Assembly: GCF_002949795.1 (NCBI RefSeq)
Contig: NZ_CP026692.1
Location: forward strand, 1,485,501 to 1,549,500
Origin: Nostoc sp. 'Lobaria pulmonaria (5183) cyanobiont'
GTDB taxonomy: Bacteria > Cyanobacteriota > Cyanobacteriia > Cyanobacteriales > Nostocaceae
Direction: 5' to 3'
DNA: 64,000 nt
Shown: one piece after another, positions 55,835 to 64,000 of the stretch
Numbering within the stretch: position 1 is the stretch's first letter
Layout of the letters: every line of letters starts with the position of its first letter
Made by a program: the position numbers and the translations under genes
The notes under the pieces: generated by a model
What the model saw: the letters and a program-made list of their open reading frames with translations, nothing else
Told to the model about the DNA's origin: nothing
The model's database searches: none

Positions 55835-56392
55835 TCAAGCCATAGAACCAATACTTCTTTGAAATGCCGGACGCTTAGATAACTGCTTCATATAGTTCAA
55901 CACTGCTGGATAGGCGCTGAGGTCTAGCTTCAGTATCATAGGAATATAATTCAGAACAGACCCCACTGCCACATCAGCAATAGTGAATTCATTACCATGT
56001 AAAAAAGATTGCCTACTGAAAATTTCATCTAATGGAGTCAACAAGCGGGGCATTTCCCGTTCCCTATTCTCCTCTCCAAAAATCCCTGGGCTAAGGGTAG
56101 CATTCGCAAACAACACCCATTGAGAAAATACAGAACGTTCCTCTGGTGAAAGTGGAGTTTTACTGTACTTATCGGCAAGATACAGCAAAATTGCCCCAGA
56201 TTCCCAAAGCTGAAAATCCCCATCAACAATTGCTGGAACTTTACCAAATGGGTTAATTGCCAAATATTCAGGCTTGAGATGTTCACCCGCCTGCATATCA
56301 AGCTTAACGAATTCGTAGGGAATTTCTAATTCTTCTAAATACCAGTGAACAATTGACGCTCGACTACGAGCGCCGCCGTAAAGTTTTAGCAT
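55835..56392 (-). CDS. Glutathione S-transferase
   Basis: This protein of 185 residues has the thioredoxin-like N-domain (MLKLYGGARSRASIVHWYLEEL, NPFGKVPAIVDGD with the cis-Pro, WESGAILLYLADKY) and a C-terminal helical domain (EFTIADVAVGSVL). It uses glutathione; the substrate is unknown. It starts 6 bp after the stop of the gene at 56399, so they are one transcript. Confidence 0.9.
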   Translation of the reverse strand: MLKLYGGARSRASIVHWYLEELEIPYEFVKLDMQAGEHLKPEYLAINPFGKVPAIVDGDFQLWESGAILLYLADKYSKTPLSPEERSVFSQWVLFANATLSPGIFGEENREREMPRLLTPLDEIFSRQSFLHGNEFTIADVAVGSVLNYIPMILKLDLSAYPAVLNYMKQLSKRPAFQRSIGSMA

Positions 56393-56398
56393 AATTAC

Positions 56399-56863
56399 TT
56401 AAAGAACTTTGTGAGTGTGAGAATGCTGTTTAATATTGTCTTCTTTGGTGACAACTCTAGCGGCGTTTAACACTCGCTTGCGCTCAATGGAATATTTAAA
56501 TTCAGTGTAGTTTGTACCCAAGGGAATTAAAGATTTTGCAGATTCACGACGCTTGTAGGTACGAGCTGCTGCAAATGCCCGTGGCACAAATTCCTCTCCA
56601 AACTGAGCCGACTCTGGGAAGCCATCTGGCAGCAGTTGTGAATCGCCATCCAACACAGATCCCAAAGTTGTGGCATGAGCCAGCTTATAGGAGGTAGGAA
56701 TGCCCTTTAAAAGCGCTTCCAAAGCCGCAGAGGGAATCGGCTCGATAACTTCGATTTGATAAACTTCTCCATCTTCTTTGACGAAGCAGGTTGCCAAGCC
56801 AATAACAATGTAATCATCGGTTGCTAAATCAGGGGCATTGGGATAGGAAATTGCAGTTGTCAT
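56399..56863 (-). CDS. Conserved cyanobacterial protein of unknown function
   Basis: This protein of 154 residues starts MTTAISYPNAPDLATDDYIVIGLA at ATG 56863 (a TTG five codons upstream is open). It contains EVIEPIPSAALEALLKGIPTSYK and KRESAKSLIPLGTNYTEFKYS. I recognise no domain. Cotranscribed with the GST gene 6 bp downstream. Confidence 0.6.
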   Translation of the reverse strand: MTTAISYPNAPDLATDDYIVIGLATCFVKEDGEVYQIEVIEPIPSAALEALLKGIPTSYKLAHATTLGSVLDGDSQLLPDGFPESAQFGEEFVPRAFAAARTYKRRESAKSLIPLGTNYTEFKYSIERKRVLNAARVVTKEDNIKQHSHTHKVL

Positions 56864-56892
56864 CGGGAAATTTCTCAAAACTTAAAAATTGA

Positions 56893-56975
56893 ATCTAGGG
56901 AATGGGGAATGAGCATTGGGCATTGGGTGTTAATTATTCTCCCCTTGATTCCCCTGCTTCCTCATCCCCTCTCTA
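56893..56975. repeat. STRR-type repeat
   Basis: GGGAATGGGGAATGAGCATTGGGCATTGGG units upstream of the gene at 56399-56863. Confidence 0.6.
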
Positions 56976-57268
56976 ATAACGGCTTGTTGGCATTCTACCA
57001 ATTTGTCGCTCTCACTACTTGACTAGTCTTTGAGATTGACATCTGCTATTTCTGGAATTCACCTTCGGGATCGAGTATCCATGATTAGGTTTGAGGAGCA
57101 ATTGTTTATTTAAGGCATAGATTTCTACTGGTGTGAGTAGTTTAAATTCAGTCTTGAGATGGCTTTCCAGCAACCAGAAATACTTTAAAAGTAGACCCAA
57201 TGGTAAAACCACCAGAGGGAAAAAACTAGAATTTTATTTCACAAAGCATGGATTTAATGTAGGAAAAG

Positions 57269-57988
57269 ATGAATATTCACTCATTTTTAGCTGACGATGA
57301 CCAGCAAAGTAAACAATACAAGTATGTTCTCAATACTACAAATAAAGTTCCAGATCGAAGGAAAAGCGATCGCAGCGAATCTATTTTCGAGGATAGCTAC
57401 TTACGCTCTTTTGCTTTAAAGTTGGCTCAACAAGGAGATTATACTGAAGCGATCGCACTTTTAAGCCAACTAATCTGCCGCCACCCCCACAATGCCGTTG
57501 ATTACAACAACCGGGGGCTAATTTATTTTCAAAGTGGTGAAAGGCAAAAAGCGCTTTACGACTATAACACCGCCCTCAAACTTAATCCCTATTTGGCTAG
57601 TGCTTATAACAATCGAGCAAATTACTACGCAGCTTGTGGAGAATTAGCAGCAGCACTTGCCGACTACGATCAAGCGATTGATTTGAATCCTCGCCATGTT
57701 AAAGCGTGGATTAACAGAGGCATTACCTGGCGTGATTTGGGACAATATGAAAAGGCAATTGAGAATTTTGAGGTAGCACTGCTTTTCGGTCAACTAGAAA
57801 ATCATATCTGGGCTGAACGCGGCAGGACTTACCATCTTTGGGGTGACTGGAATTGTGCGATCGCTGATTATCGTCGCGCCCTTACTAAACTACTCTCTCT
57901 TGACAACAATAAAAATATTACTAGTTGTCGCTTGCGTTTACAACTCGAAAACTGGTTAAACGAACTGCTATCTGAATCAGCGTCCTAG
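57269..57988 (+). CDS. TPR-repeat protein
   Basis: This protein of 239 residues has an N-terminal 50-residue basic stretch (KVPDRRKSDRSE) and four TPR repeats: AQQGDYTEAIALLSQLI, NRGLIYFQSGERQKALYDYN, NRANYYAACGELAAALADYD and NRGITWRDLGQYEKAIENFE. It should bind other proteins. No signal peptide. The target is unknown. Confidence 0.85.
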   Translation: MNIHSFLADDDQQSKQYKYVLNTTNKVPDRRKSDRSESIFEDSYLRSFALKLAQQGDYTEAIALLSQLICRHPHNAVDYNNRGLIYFQSGERQKALYDYNTALKLNPYLASAYNNRANYYAACGELAAALADYDQAIDLNPRHVKAWINRGITWRDLGQYEKAIENFEVALLFGQLENHIWAERGRTYHLWGDWNCAIADYRRALTKLLSLDNNKNITSCRLRLQLENWLNELLSESAS

Positions 57989-58207
57989 TTGGTAGATTAG
58001 TTCTTCTGGGGGATTCAAAATTCAAAATAATTGATTAATTTTGAATTAGAGTTTAGTGACGCTGTATCGCTAATGACTAATAGATGAGAACTACATAGCT
58101 ATTCAAAAATAAGCTATTAACCATTTAGCAATAATATAAATTAACACCCGGTTTTTAGGTAGCCTAAATCACAATAAACCTAAATAATCCTAAATTAGCC
58201 ATTTATC

Positions 58208-58618
58208 TTAGGGTGATGAGTCTGTTTGTTCATCTTGTCGGCGATCTTGATTCATCAACACAATCTGACGCTGGCTGGGATCAAATCGGTATCCTTGTTG
58301 TTGCCTAATACTTTTAGCTTGTTGCGGATCGAAGTTACGGCTAAATTCTGCCTGCAACCCATTGACATGTCCTTCCATCAGCTTGACTTCAGTACTCATT
58401 TCTCGCAACTTTTCCTGCTGTAACCAATGATAAGGCAAGAGTTGTGTTAAGGCAGATGCTGCAACGGCTGTAATCACAATATTAACTGCTATTTTGGCTG
58501 TGCTTTCCAGTGCCATCACCTGGTAAGAACGTTGACGAAGATGCCGCTTTGCTCGAGGAGTGACCCGGCGTTTTTGTATAGGTTGTGACGGTGGTCTAGA
58601 CGGTTGAATCGCGTTCAT
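58208..58618 (-). CDS. Small cyanobacterial membrane protein with coiled coil
   Basis: This protein of 136 residues has a basic N-terminus (KRRVTPRAKRHLRQRSYQV), one membrane span at about 43-64 (AKIAVNIVITAVAASALTQ) and a coiled-coil region (KLREMSTEVKLMEGHVNGLQ). The topology is like that of FtsL/DivIC-type division proteins, but I make no firm claim. ATG 58618 is chosen. Confidence 0.65.
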   Translation of the reverse strand: MNAIQPSRPPSQPIQKRRVTPRAKRHLRQRSYQVMALESTAKIAVNIVITAVAASALTQLLPYHWLQQEKLREMSTEVKLMEGHVNGLQAEFSRNFDPQQAKSIRQQQGYRFDPSQRQIVLMNQDRRQDEQTDSSP

Positions 58619-58654
58619 GATGCTAAAAGATAACCTCGCTTAGTGAAGGGAAGC

Positions 58655-58790
58655 ACTATCAAGAGTGCTGAGTTATGAGTTTTGTTAGCGGTAGCCGGGG
58701 TTTAGCCCGTGCTGAGTTGGAAATCCACTCAGCACTCAGCACTCGATACTTGGAACTGAATTAGCACTCAGCATTCCTGAATGCTTGATT
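58655..58790. repeat. STRR-type repeat
   Basis: ACTCAGCACTCAGCACTCG and related GCTGAGTTG units lie between the membrane protein and psaM. Confidence 0.55.
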
Positions 58791-58969
58791 TAGCTGTCAT
58801 ATTACTTCATTTTTTTGAAATAGCTACAAGTGTTGCACCAGTTAAAAAATAACCTGGCTTACGTAAGTGCAAGGTTTCGAGCTACTTATGGCATGAAACC
58901 ACAAGCTTCTAAAAATTGCACCCCGTACTGCCAGGATTATTAGCTTTTTAACTGTGTCACATCGGAGCG

Positions 58970-59101
58970 TTATTTGTAAAGTTCTGTGGCTAATCGCCAA
59001 GCTAGAACTCCTGGGATCAAGGCTACAACTAGAGCGATGTAGACTTGAGTATCTGAGATGGAAGATATCTGAGCGATGTACAGAGTATCTAAAATAGGCA
59101 T
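58970..59101 (-). CDS. psaM: Photosystem I subunit PsaM (XII), with 12 extra residues
   Basis: The minus strand from ATG 59101 to TAA 58970 gives 43 residues. The membrane helix SDTQVYIALVVALIPGVLAWR and tail LATELYK are PsaM, a small one-helix subunit of photosystem I. The usual length is about 31 residues. Here MPI is followed by LDTLYIAQISS, an insertion of 12 residues, apparently from a 36-bp duplication of AGATACTC...TACATCGCTC (copies 36-39 nt apart). There is no other ATG, GTG or TTG after it. It was missed by size-limited calling. Confidence 0.85.
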   Translation of the reverse strand: MPILDTLYIAQISSISDTQVYIALVVALIPGVLAWRLATELYK

Positions 59102-59259
59102 GGCTGAAAACCTCCTAACCTGAATAGATTTTGAACAGTTCGTTTACTACTTTTCCTTGTTTTGCCAAGATTGTGGAATATCTTGTTACAAGATGCAACA
59201 AAAGCAGTTATTAGTCAGTAGTCGTTAGTTATTCTCCATTAAAAAAATTTATAAAAATT

Positions 59260-60531
59260 ATGAATTTATATCTGGGTATCGACTTCGGCACATCTGGCGG
59301 ACGCGGTGTGGTGATTGACGAGGAAGCCTCTTGTATTCAAGCAGAGGTACGATATCCCTTCCACGGCTCACCAGATGACGTTACGCCAAAAATTTGGCAG
59401 GAGGCTTTGTTTGCGTTGGTAGAACAAATACCCGATCAATTGCGGCGAGAAATTAAAGCGATCGCAATTAATGGTACTTCTTCTACCGTCTTGCTGGTCG
59501 ATGCTGTTGGCAACCCAACAGATGCACCATTGCTATATAACGATGCGCGGGGATCATTGTTGCTAGAGCATTTGAGGAGCATAGCACCCCCCAATCATAC
59601 CGTGTTGAGTGCCACCTCCAGCCTGGCCAAACTCTTGTGGATGAGGCAATTGCCTTCTTTTAGCGAAGCTAGATATTTCCTGCATCAAGCTGATTGGCTG
59701 GCGTTTCTCCTACATGGGTATTTAGGGATTAGCGATTACCATAATGCTTTAAAGCTGGGTTATGACGTAGAAAAGTTGAAATACCCAGAATGGCTAGAAA
59801 AGCTGCAAATACCGATTCAGCTACCCAAAGTTTTAACCCCTGGTACTCCGATTGCCGAATTGCGCCCTGAAATTGCCGATAAGTTCGGTTTACGCCGTGA
59901 TTGTCTGGTGTGTGCAGGCACAACTGATAGTATTGCCGCTTTTCTCGCCAGTGGGGCAAAATTACCTGGTGAAGCCGTGACTTCCCTTGGTTCAACATTG
60001 GTACTAAAGTTGTTAAGTCGTACCCGTGTAGAAGATGCCAGATATGGGATTTACAGCCATCGCCTGGGTAATTTGTGGCTGACTGGTGGTGCTTCTAATA
60101 CTGGAGGTGCAGTACTCAAGCAATTTTTCACAAACGCTGAGTTAGAAAGCCTTAGCTGGGAGATTGATGCATCAAAAGCTAGCGAGTTAGATTATTATCC
60201 GTTATTGAAGGTAGGCGATCGCTTTCCGATTAATGATCCCAATTTACCTCCACGTTTGGAACCACGCCCAGATAATCCAGTGGAATTTTTGCATGGGTTG
60301 TTAGAAAGTATTGCCCGCATAGAATCGCGAGGGTATGAATTATTACAGCAAATGGGCGCAGACAAATTGAGCCGTGTTTATACTGCTGGAGGTGGCGCGG
60401 CGAATGACACTTGGACTGCGATTAGGGCGCGTAATTTGCAGATTCCTGTAGTCACGTCAGTGTATACAGAAGCTGCTTATGGAACGGCGCTGTTGGCTAT
60501 GGGAGGCGGAAGTAAGGGTGAACAAGAGTAA
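59260..60531 (+). CDS. FGGY-family kinase (D-ribulose kinase-like)
   Basis: This protein of 423 residues has the FGGY fold: DFGTSGGRGVVIDEE for ATP, NGTSSTVLLVDAVGNP, CAGTTDSIAAFLASGA and GGGAANDTWTAIRARNL. The length and order fit the cyanobacterial/plant sugar kinases (such as the Synechococcus and Arabidopsis XK-1 proteins) that phosphorylate D-ribulose. This is inferred from overall similarity. ATG 59260 follows about 160 bp of DNA that includes an STRR patch. Confidence 0.82.
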   Translation: MNLYLGIDFGTSGGRGVVIDEEASCIQAEVRYPFHGSPDDVTPKIWQEALFALVEQIPDQLRREIKAIAINGTSSTVLLVDAVGNPTDAPLLYNDARGSLLLEHLRSIAPPNHTVLSATSSLAKLLWMRQLPSFSEARYFLHQADWLAFLLHGYLGISDYHNALKLGYDVEKLKYPEWLEKLQIPIQLPKVLTPGTPIAELRPEIADKFGLRRDCLVCAGTTDSIAAFLASGAKLPGEAVTSLGSTLVLKLLSRTRVEDARYGIYSHRLGNLWLTGGASNTGGAVLKQFFTNAELESLSWEIDASKASELDYYPLLKVGDRFPINDPNLPPRLEPRPDNPVEFLHGLLESIARIESRGYELLQQMGADKLSRVYTAGGGAANDTWTAIRARNLQIPVVTSVYTEAAYGTALLAMGGGSKGEQE

Positions 60532-60840
60532 TTGTGTAACAATCTTTTCGTAAGTATTTCGTAAATCAGTATCTATCCCAGTGACAATCAACATATCTCG
60601 GCCGATACTGGGATGATTAGATACCGGACTATAGATTCCAGGTTCATGATCTGGGCAGCTATTCGGGGATGGGTGCTTCGCAGCAAGCGAATGTCATCTG
60701 TCCCCTTTATTAATTATTGGTATGAATTCTGAGGCGATACGGTTGGGTTAAGGCTGAAACTCTTTATTTTTTTAACGTAGACGCAAAGCAGCTTGCCGCA
60801 GGCTACCGTAGAGACACTGAGGACACAGAGAGAATAAATT
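60532..60840. other. Intergenic with a Nostoc repeat
   Basis: The sequence has GTAGACGCAAAGCAGCTTGC and CAGGCTACCGTAGAGACAC (about 60776-60816), of the type repeated in Nostoc, and no gene. Confidence 0.4.
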
Positions 60841-60865
60841 CTGAACTCAACTGTATTGAGTTCAG
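60841..60865 (-). terminator. Terminator after mcrC
   Basis: CTGAACTCAA (60841-60850) pairs with TTGAGTTCAG (60856-60865) around CTGTA, just past the mcrC stop. The minus direction has a TTTATTCT stretch. Confidence 0.6.
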
Positions 60866-60871
60866 AGAAGA

Positions 60872-62068
60872 TTAGGAGAAAAGAAAAAGGTTTTTTAAGA
60901 AGGTTTGACCTGCGCGATCAAGATTATCATCTAGGGAAAAGGTGAGGCTGCGGACTCGGATTTGATCGCTTTTAATATCTAGTGGCTGTGTCAATTCTTT
61001 GGGATATATCAAAAAGGCTTCCTTGCATTTTGTTGTGTTGGCGTAGCTGATCATTTGATGAATATCTGTATATCCTGCCAATTCAGGGGATTTATACTTT
61101 GTATCTAAAACCGCTATTGTTTTGCCAGTAGTATCACACAGTAATATATCTATACTGAAGTGCCGATTCTGACTAATTTGTATTGGATGTTGCTGTTTGA
61201 AAAAATAACCTTGTGGCGTGTTTTTCTTAAGCCATTCCGCAACAAAAAGTTCATATAAATATGCCATATCAACGAGAAAGGGTAGGGTTTTGTAATTTCC
61301 CTTTTCATGACTGGGGCTACTATTTTCTAAAAAGAATCGCCATAAATCATGTAATAGTTGATAGTCTGCATTGAGACGATTATACTGTCTGGCGATACAA
61401 TCTTCTGCGCTACAAGGTTGCACCGTTACTAATCCTTGTAGAGCGTGATAAGCTTTTCGTACTGTTGGTGATACTCTTTCTGAACATAAACTGCTACGAC
61501 CAATGATATAAAGTGTCCATGCTAGGATTTGATTTTCTTTAAGATCAGCCGTATGTTCTTCATAATCGCATTTAAGTTTAACATTCCACGGCTTTTGAAT
61601 TATCTGTCGCACATCTAGCCTTCCCCGCACATAAGAAAGCTGCTGTGTTTTAGACAAATAAGTACAATATAATCCTTTGCGGCATCGCTCTAAAACTTTA
61701 TGGGATAATATCTGAGCCAGATTATTATAAAAGTCTTCTAGAGATTCACAATCCATCAGCCCTTCTAGAAAGCGAAACCCTTTTAAATTGTACGCATACT
61801 CCAGCATTCCGAAGAGGTTTTGGATAGGCACTTTCGGATTTATTTTTAAATGCAATTCAGGAGTTACAGGAATGTAACCTACCCATCCTTTAGCTTTGAG
61901 TTTCCAATGTTGTCTCGTTGTATAGTTAGGAAATTCTATATCTACTTGTGTTTTGTATTTCTCATATAACTCGACCCCGGCGGAATCCGGTATTTTATCA
62001 AGTGGAAATAATTTATTTTCGTATTCTGTAATTTCAAGAATTATTGGTTGTGCTGGGTTTATATCCAT
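60872..62068 (-). CDS. mcrC: McrC, nuclease subunit of McrBC restriction
   Basis: This protein of 398 residues has an N-terminal McrC domain (TRQHWKLKAKGWVGYIPVTPEL, LFGMLEYAYNLKGF) and a C-terminal PD-(D/E)XK nuclease with D307 (SIDILLCD) and D322-T-K324 (VLDTKYK). With McrB it cuts modified DNA. The start overlaps the McrB end by 10 bp, so translation is coupled. Confidence 0.92.
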   Translation of the reverse strand: MDINPAQPIILEITEYENKLFPLDKIPDSAGVELYEKYKTQVDIEFPNYTTRQHWKLKAKGWVGYIPVTPELHLKINPKVPIQNLFGMLEYAYNLKGFRFLEGLMDCESLEDFYNNLAQILSHKVLERCRKGLYCTYLSKTQQLSYVRGRLDVRQIIQKPWNVKLKCDYEEHTADLKENQILAWTLYIIGRSSLCSERVSPTVRKAYHALQGLVTVQPCSAEDCIARQYNRLNADYQLLHDLWRFFLENSSPSHEKGNYKTLPFLVDMAYLYELFVAEWLKKNTPQGYFFKQQHPIQISQNRHFSIDILLCDTTGKTIAVLDTKYKSPELAGYTDIHQMISYANTTKCKEAFLIYPKELTQPLDIKSDQIRVRSLTFSLDDNLDRAGQTFLKNLFLFS

Positions 62069-63636
62069 AGTTGATTATTGATTTTATCCCAGCGAAACTT
62101 ATCTACTTTTTCTAGCTGGTTAAAAAAGTACTCTTCTAAATATGGCTCAATTTCCATGTACCATATATCTTCTATATCTTCACGTAAGTTGTCTGTTAAA
62201 AAGAATGAAATACCAATTTCGTAGTTTTTATCTGCGATCGCCTGATTTAATTGCTCTAAAATGTTAATTAATCCCTCTACTGCAAAACCTGTTTTCAGGT
62301 GATACCGTCGCAGCACATCATAGTTTGGACGAAGTTCAATAAATGCAAAGCGGCGGCGTAGCGCATGATCTATATTGGCAATAGACCTATCTGCTGTATT
62401 CATTGTCCCAATAATGCGGACATTTTTCGGGATGCGAAACCTGTTACCGCTAGTTAATGGAATTTCTCTATCTCGGTACTCAAGTAAGTACATTAGTTCG
62501 CCAAAAACTTGTGCGAGATTAGCGCGGTTTATTTCATCGATAATTAAAACACAAGTATTTTCACGAGACTCGGCTTTTTTGCAAAATTCTAAAAATCTTC
62601 CTGGAACAAGTGGATATGCTAATATTCCATTTTGGCTTTGAGGACGAATGCCTTGAATGAAATCTTCATAAGAGTATGCTGGATGGAATTGCACCAGTTC
62701 CGAGAAACCATCACCACCACCGATTAAGTGTTGAGCAAGTTTTTCAGCAATATAAGTTTTTCCTGTTCCAGGTGAACCATATAAAATTGCTTGACCTTTA
62801 CGATTAATTGTGCGTATCCAGCTTTCTATTATTGTTTCGTTAAGACCTATTTCTTCAGTAAGTTGAGACAAAGTATATTCTGGGGACTTAATTTCTTTAC
62901 TCCAGTAAGTGGTATTTTTGAGGTTGTAATTGCTGAAGTCATATTTCTTCACCGCTACCAGCCAGTGAGAGAACATATCAAACAAGTCATCATCTCGCAA
63001 AGCTGGTACACCTGGTTGGCGCATCACTTTAGCAAATTCTTTAATCAGTTTGTGTCCTGTACTGTTGGCTGCTGGATAATCTGTCAGCCTTGGTTTATAG
63101 TCTGTATTCGCAAAATAGTTGATTACTTGCAGCAATTTATTGTTGAGCAAAAGAAATTCATCTGGTCGAAGGCTGTTAAGCACAGGCGTGAGTATTTCGG
63201 TTTGCAAATCCTTAGAATAGGGTATCTGTGAAAATTCTTTACAAGCTGCTGATAATTGCTCTGGATTATCATTGCAGCAACGAACAAAATTCCAAATTGC
63301 AAGATAAATTTGTCGCCAGTCTTCGGGTTTTTCCCACTTTGCTCCCTCAAACAATTCTTTTATATCTTTCGTCACAGACGAAGCAACATGAATCCAAGTG
63401 CCGCTTTGAGGATTTTTGGTATTGTTATCATAAGGTAGCAACAGAGGTAGTAACAATGATTCTGTCACGTTTTCTCCAGAGTCTGTTGCTGCTGCAATCG
63501 CTTCAAAATTACGACGTCTCTGCTGACGCTGCTGAGTATATGAGTTTGTATGACTTATCCCAGATAGTGTGTAGGGATATGAGATTATGAATTCCTGAAA
63601 CAAACTCACAAATTCAGATTTATTGTCAGCTAGCAT
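62059..63636 (-). CDS. mcrB: McrB-type AAA+ GTPase
   Basis: This protein of 525 residues has an N-terminal part that may bind DNA (about 1-260), Walker A YGSPGTGKT (286-294), Walker B VLIIDEIN (363-370) and the McrB signature GTMNTADRSI (410-419). GTP hydrolysis drives DNA translocation and McrC cutting. Upstream lies the ASCH-like gene (57 bp gap). Confidence 0.92.
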   Translation of the reverse strand: MLADNKSEFVSLFQEFIISYPYTLSGISHTNSYTQQRQQRRRNFEAIAAATDSGENVTESLLLPLLLPYDNNTKNPQSGTWIHVASSVTKDIKELFEGAKWEKPEDWRQIYLAIWNFVRCCNDNPEQLSAACKEFSQIPYSKDLQTEILTPVLNSLRPDEFLLLNNKLLQVINYFANTDYKPRLTDYPAANSTGHKLIKEFAKVMRQPGVPALRDDDLFDMFSHWLVAVKKYDFSNYNLKNTTYWSKEIKSPEYTLSQLTEEIGLNETIIESWIRTINRKGQAILYGSPGTGKTYIAEKLAQHLIGGGDGFSELVQFHPAYSYEDFIQGIRPQSQNGILAYPLVPGRFLEFCKKAESRENTCVLIIDEINRANLAQVFGELMYLLEYRDREIPLTSGNRFRIPKNVRIIGTMNTADRSIANIDHALRRRFAFIELRPNYDVLRRYHLKTGFAVEGLINILEQLNQAIADKNYEIGISFFLTDNLREDIEDIWYMEIEPYLEEYFFNQLEKVDKFRWDKINNQLWI

Positions 63637-63693
63637 GATTAGTAATCAACTTTAGATTATTTTGTAAATAATTTATTTGTAATCAAAATATAT

Positions 63694-64000
63694 TTATTTA
63701 CACGAAGAACTTATTGTTATCCCTTGCATCATAGACTCAAACATTTTGAACTCACTTTCCTTTAAGTAACGATAACTTTGCGGAGGTCGAAACTTTGGTA
63801 TTTTCTCTCTTAGTTGTGTTAACTCAATAGGATCTGGTAAAGTTTTTATGTTTTTCACAAAAATACCAACCATTACTGAAGCACCATCATAATAACTTTG
63901 AAATTCTTTAGAACTAATTCCCGCTATATTTTTGACCTGATTCCAAAATTCATTTAAGTCTTTCGGTAATTTTTTAATTTCCATTTGAGTAATATACTTT
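63694..64000 (-). CDS. ASCH/PUA-like domain protein, start outside the window
   Basis: An ATG at 63984 gives 96 residues, but the frame stays open to the window edge (KYITQ precedes the Met), so the gene likely begins beyond it. The sequence LNEFWNQVKNIAGISSKEFQS, then LPDPIELTQLREKIP and RPPQSYRYL, resembles the C-terminal part of ASCH (PUA-like) domains, which bind nucleic acids or modified bases. It lies 57 bp before mcrB on the same strand. Confidence 0.55.
   Translation of the reverse strand, partial: KYITQMEIKKLPKDLNEFWNQVKNIAGISSKEFQSYYDGASVMVGIFVKNIKTLPDPIELTQLREKIPKFRPPQSYRYLKESEFKMFESMMQGITISSSCK

Noticed and set aside
57015..57212. 65-codon frame on the minus strand
   Set aside because: No motif, and a mixed composition typical of chance frames.

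Overview
The window looks like chromosomal DNA from a filamentous, Nostoc-type cyanobacterium. The evidence is psbA and psaM, a CrtW ketolase very like the Nostoc punctiforme protein, dense GCGATCGC (HIP1) octamers, and many short tandemly repeated heptamers (STRR) between genes. I saw no rRNA, tRNA or CRISPR array.

Layout. 1-3790 (minus): a P-loop ATPase followed by a large TPR/STAND-type NTPase that runs off the window. 4694-7933 (plus): ftsQ, a small unknown gene and ftsZ. 8394-12039 (minus): gshB, a glutaredoxin, a 49-residue repeat peptide and hflX. 12259-15315 (minus): a UPF0175 protein, then a second copy of the ATPase + TPR-partner module. A 21-bp tandem repeat at 15445-15717 lies upstream of that module. 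15749-25122 (minus): cofG, crtW, an SRPBCC/CPXCG/radical-SAM operon, a SemiSWEET, a large 60-residue-repeat protein, aroC and psbA. 25432-30848: a VOC protein, an MltA-like protein, murG, an NTF2-like protein, an SDR and a NADAR protein. 31400-38865: a phytochrome-type histidine kinase, a TIR-like protein, a small decayed gene, and a PhnD-like lipoprotein divergent from a heme-sensor/HAMP protein. 39183-43890: mltA, then a patch with a DUF5895 gene, an IS remnant and a tiny ribbon-helix-helix gene, then a sterol-desaturase-like gene. 44545-50373: a three-gene two-component cluster. 51700-60531: mostly housekeeping and small conserved genes, including psaM and an FGGY kinase. 60872-64000: McrBC with an ASCH-type gene upstream.

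Most notable: (i) two copies of an ATPase + TPR-partner module whose partners share an unusual N-terminal domain, a candidate NTP-dependent conflict or signalling system; (ii) a sensor kinase that joins a PAS-less phytochrome GAF-PHY unit to a cyanobacteriochrome-type GAF; (iii) a PsaM lengthened by 12 residues through an internal 36-bp duplication; (iv) HflX coding sequence that continues upstream of its first ATG without a canonical start; (v) paired palindromic operators between a PadR regulator and a DUF4188 gene. All family assignments come from reading motifs, not from database searches.
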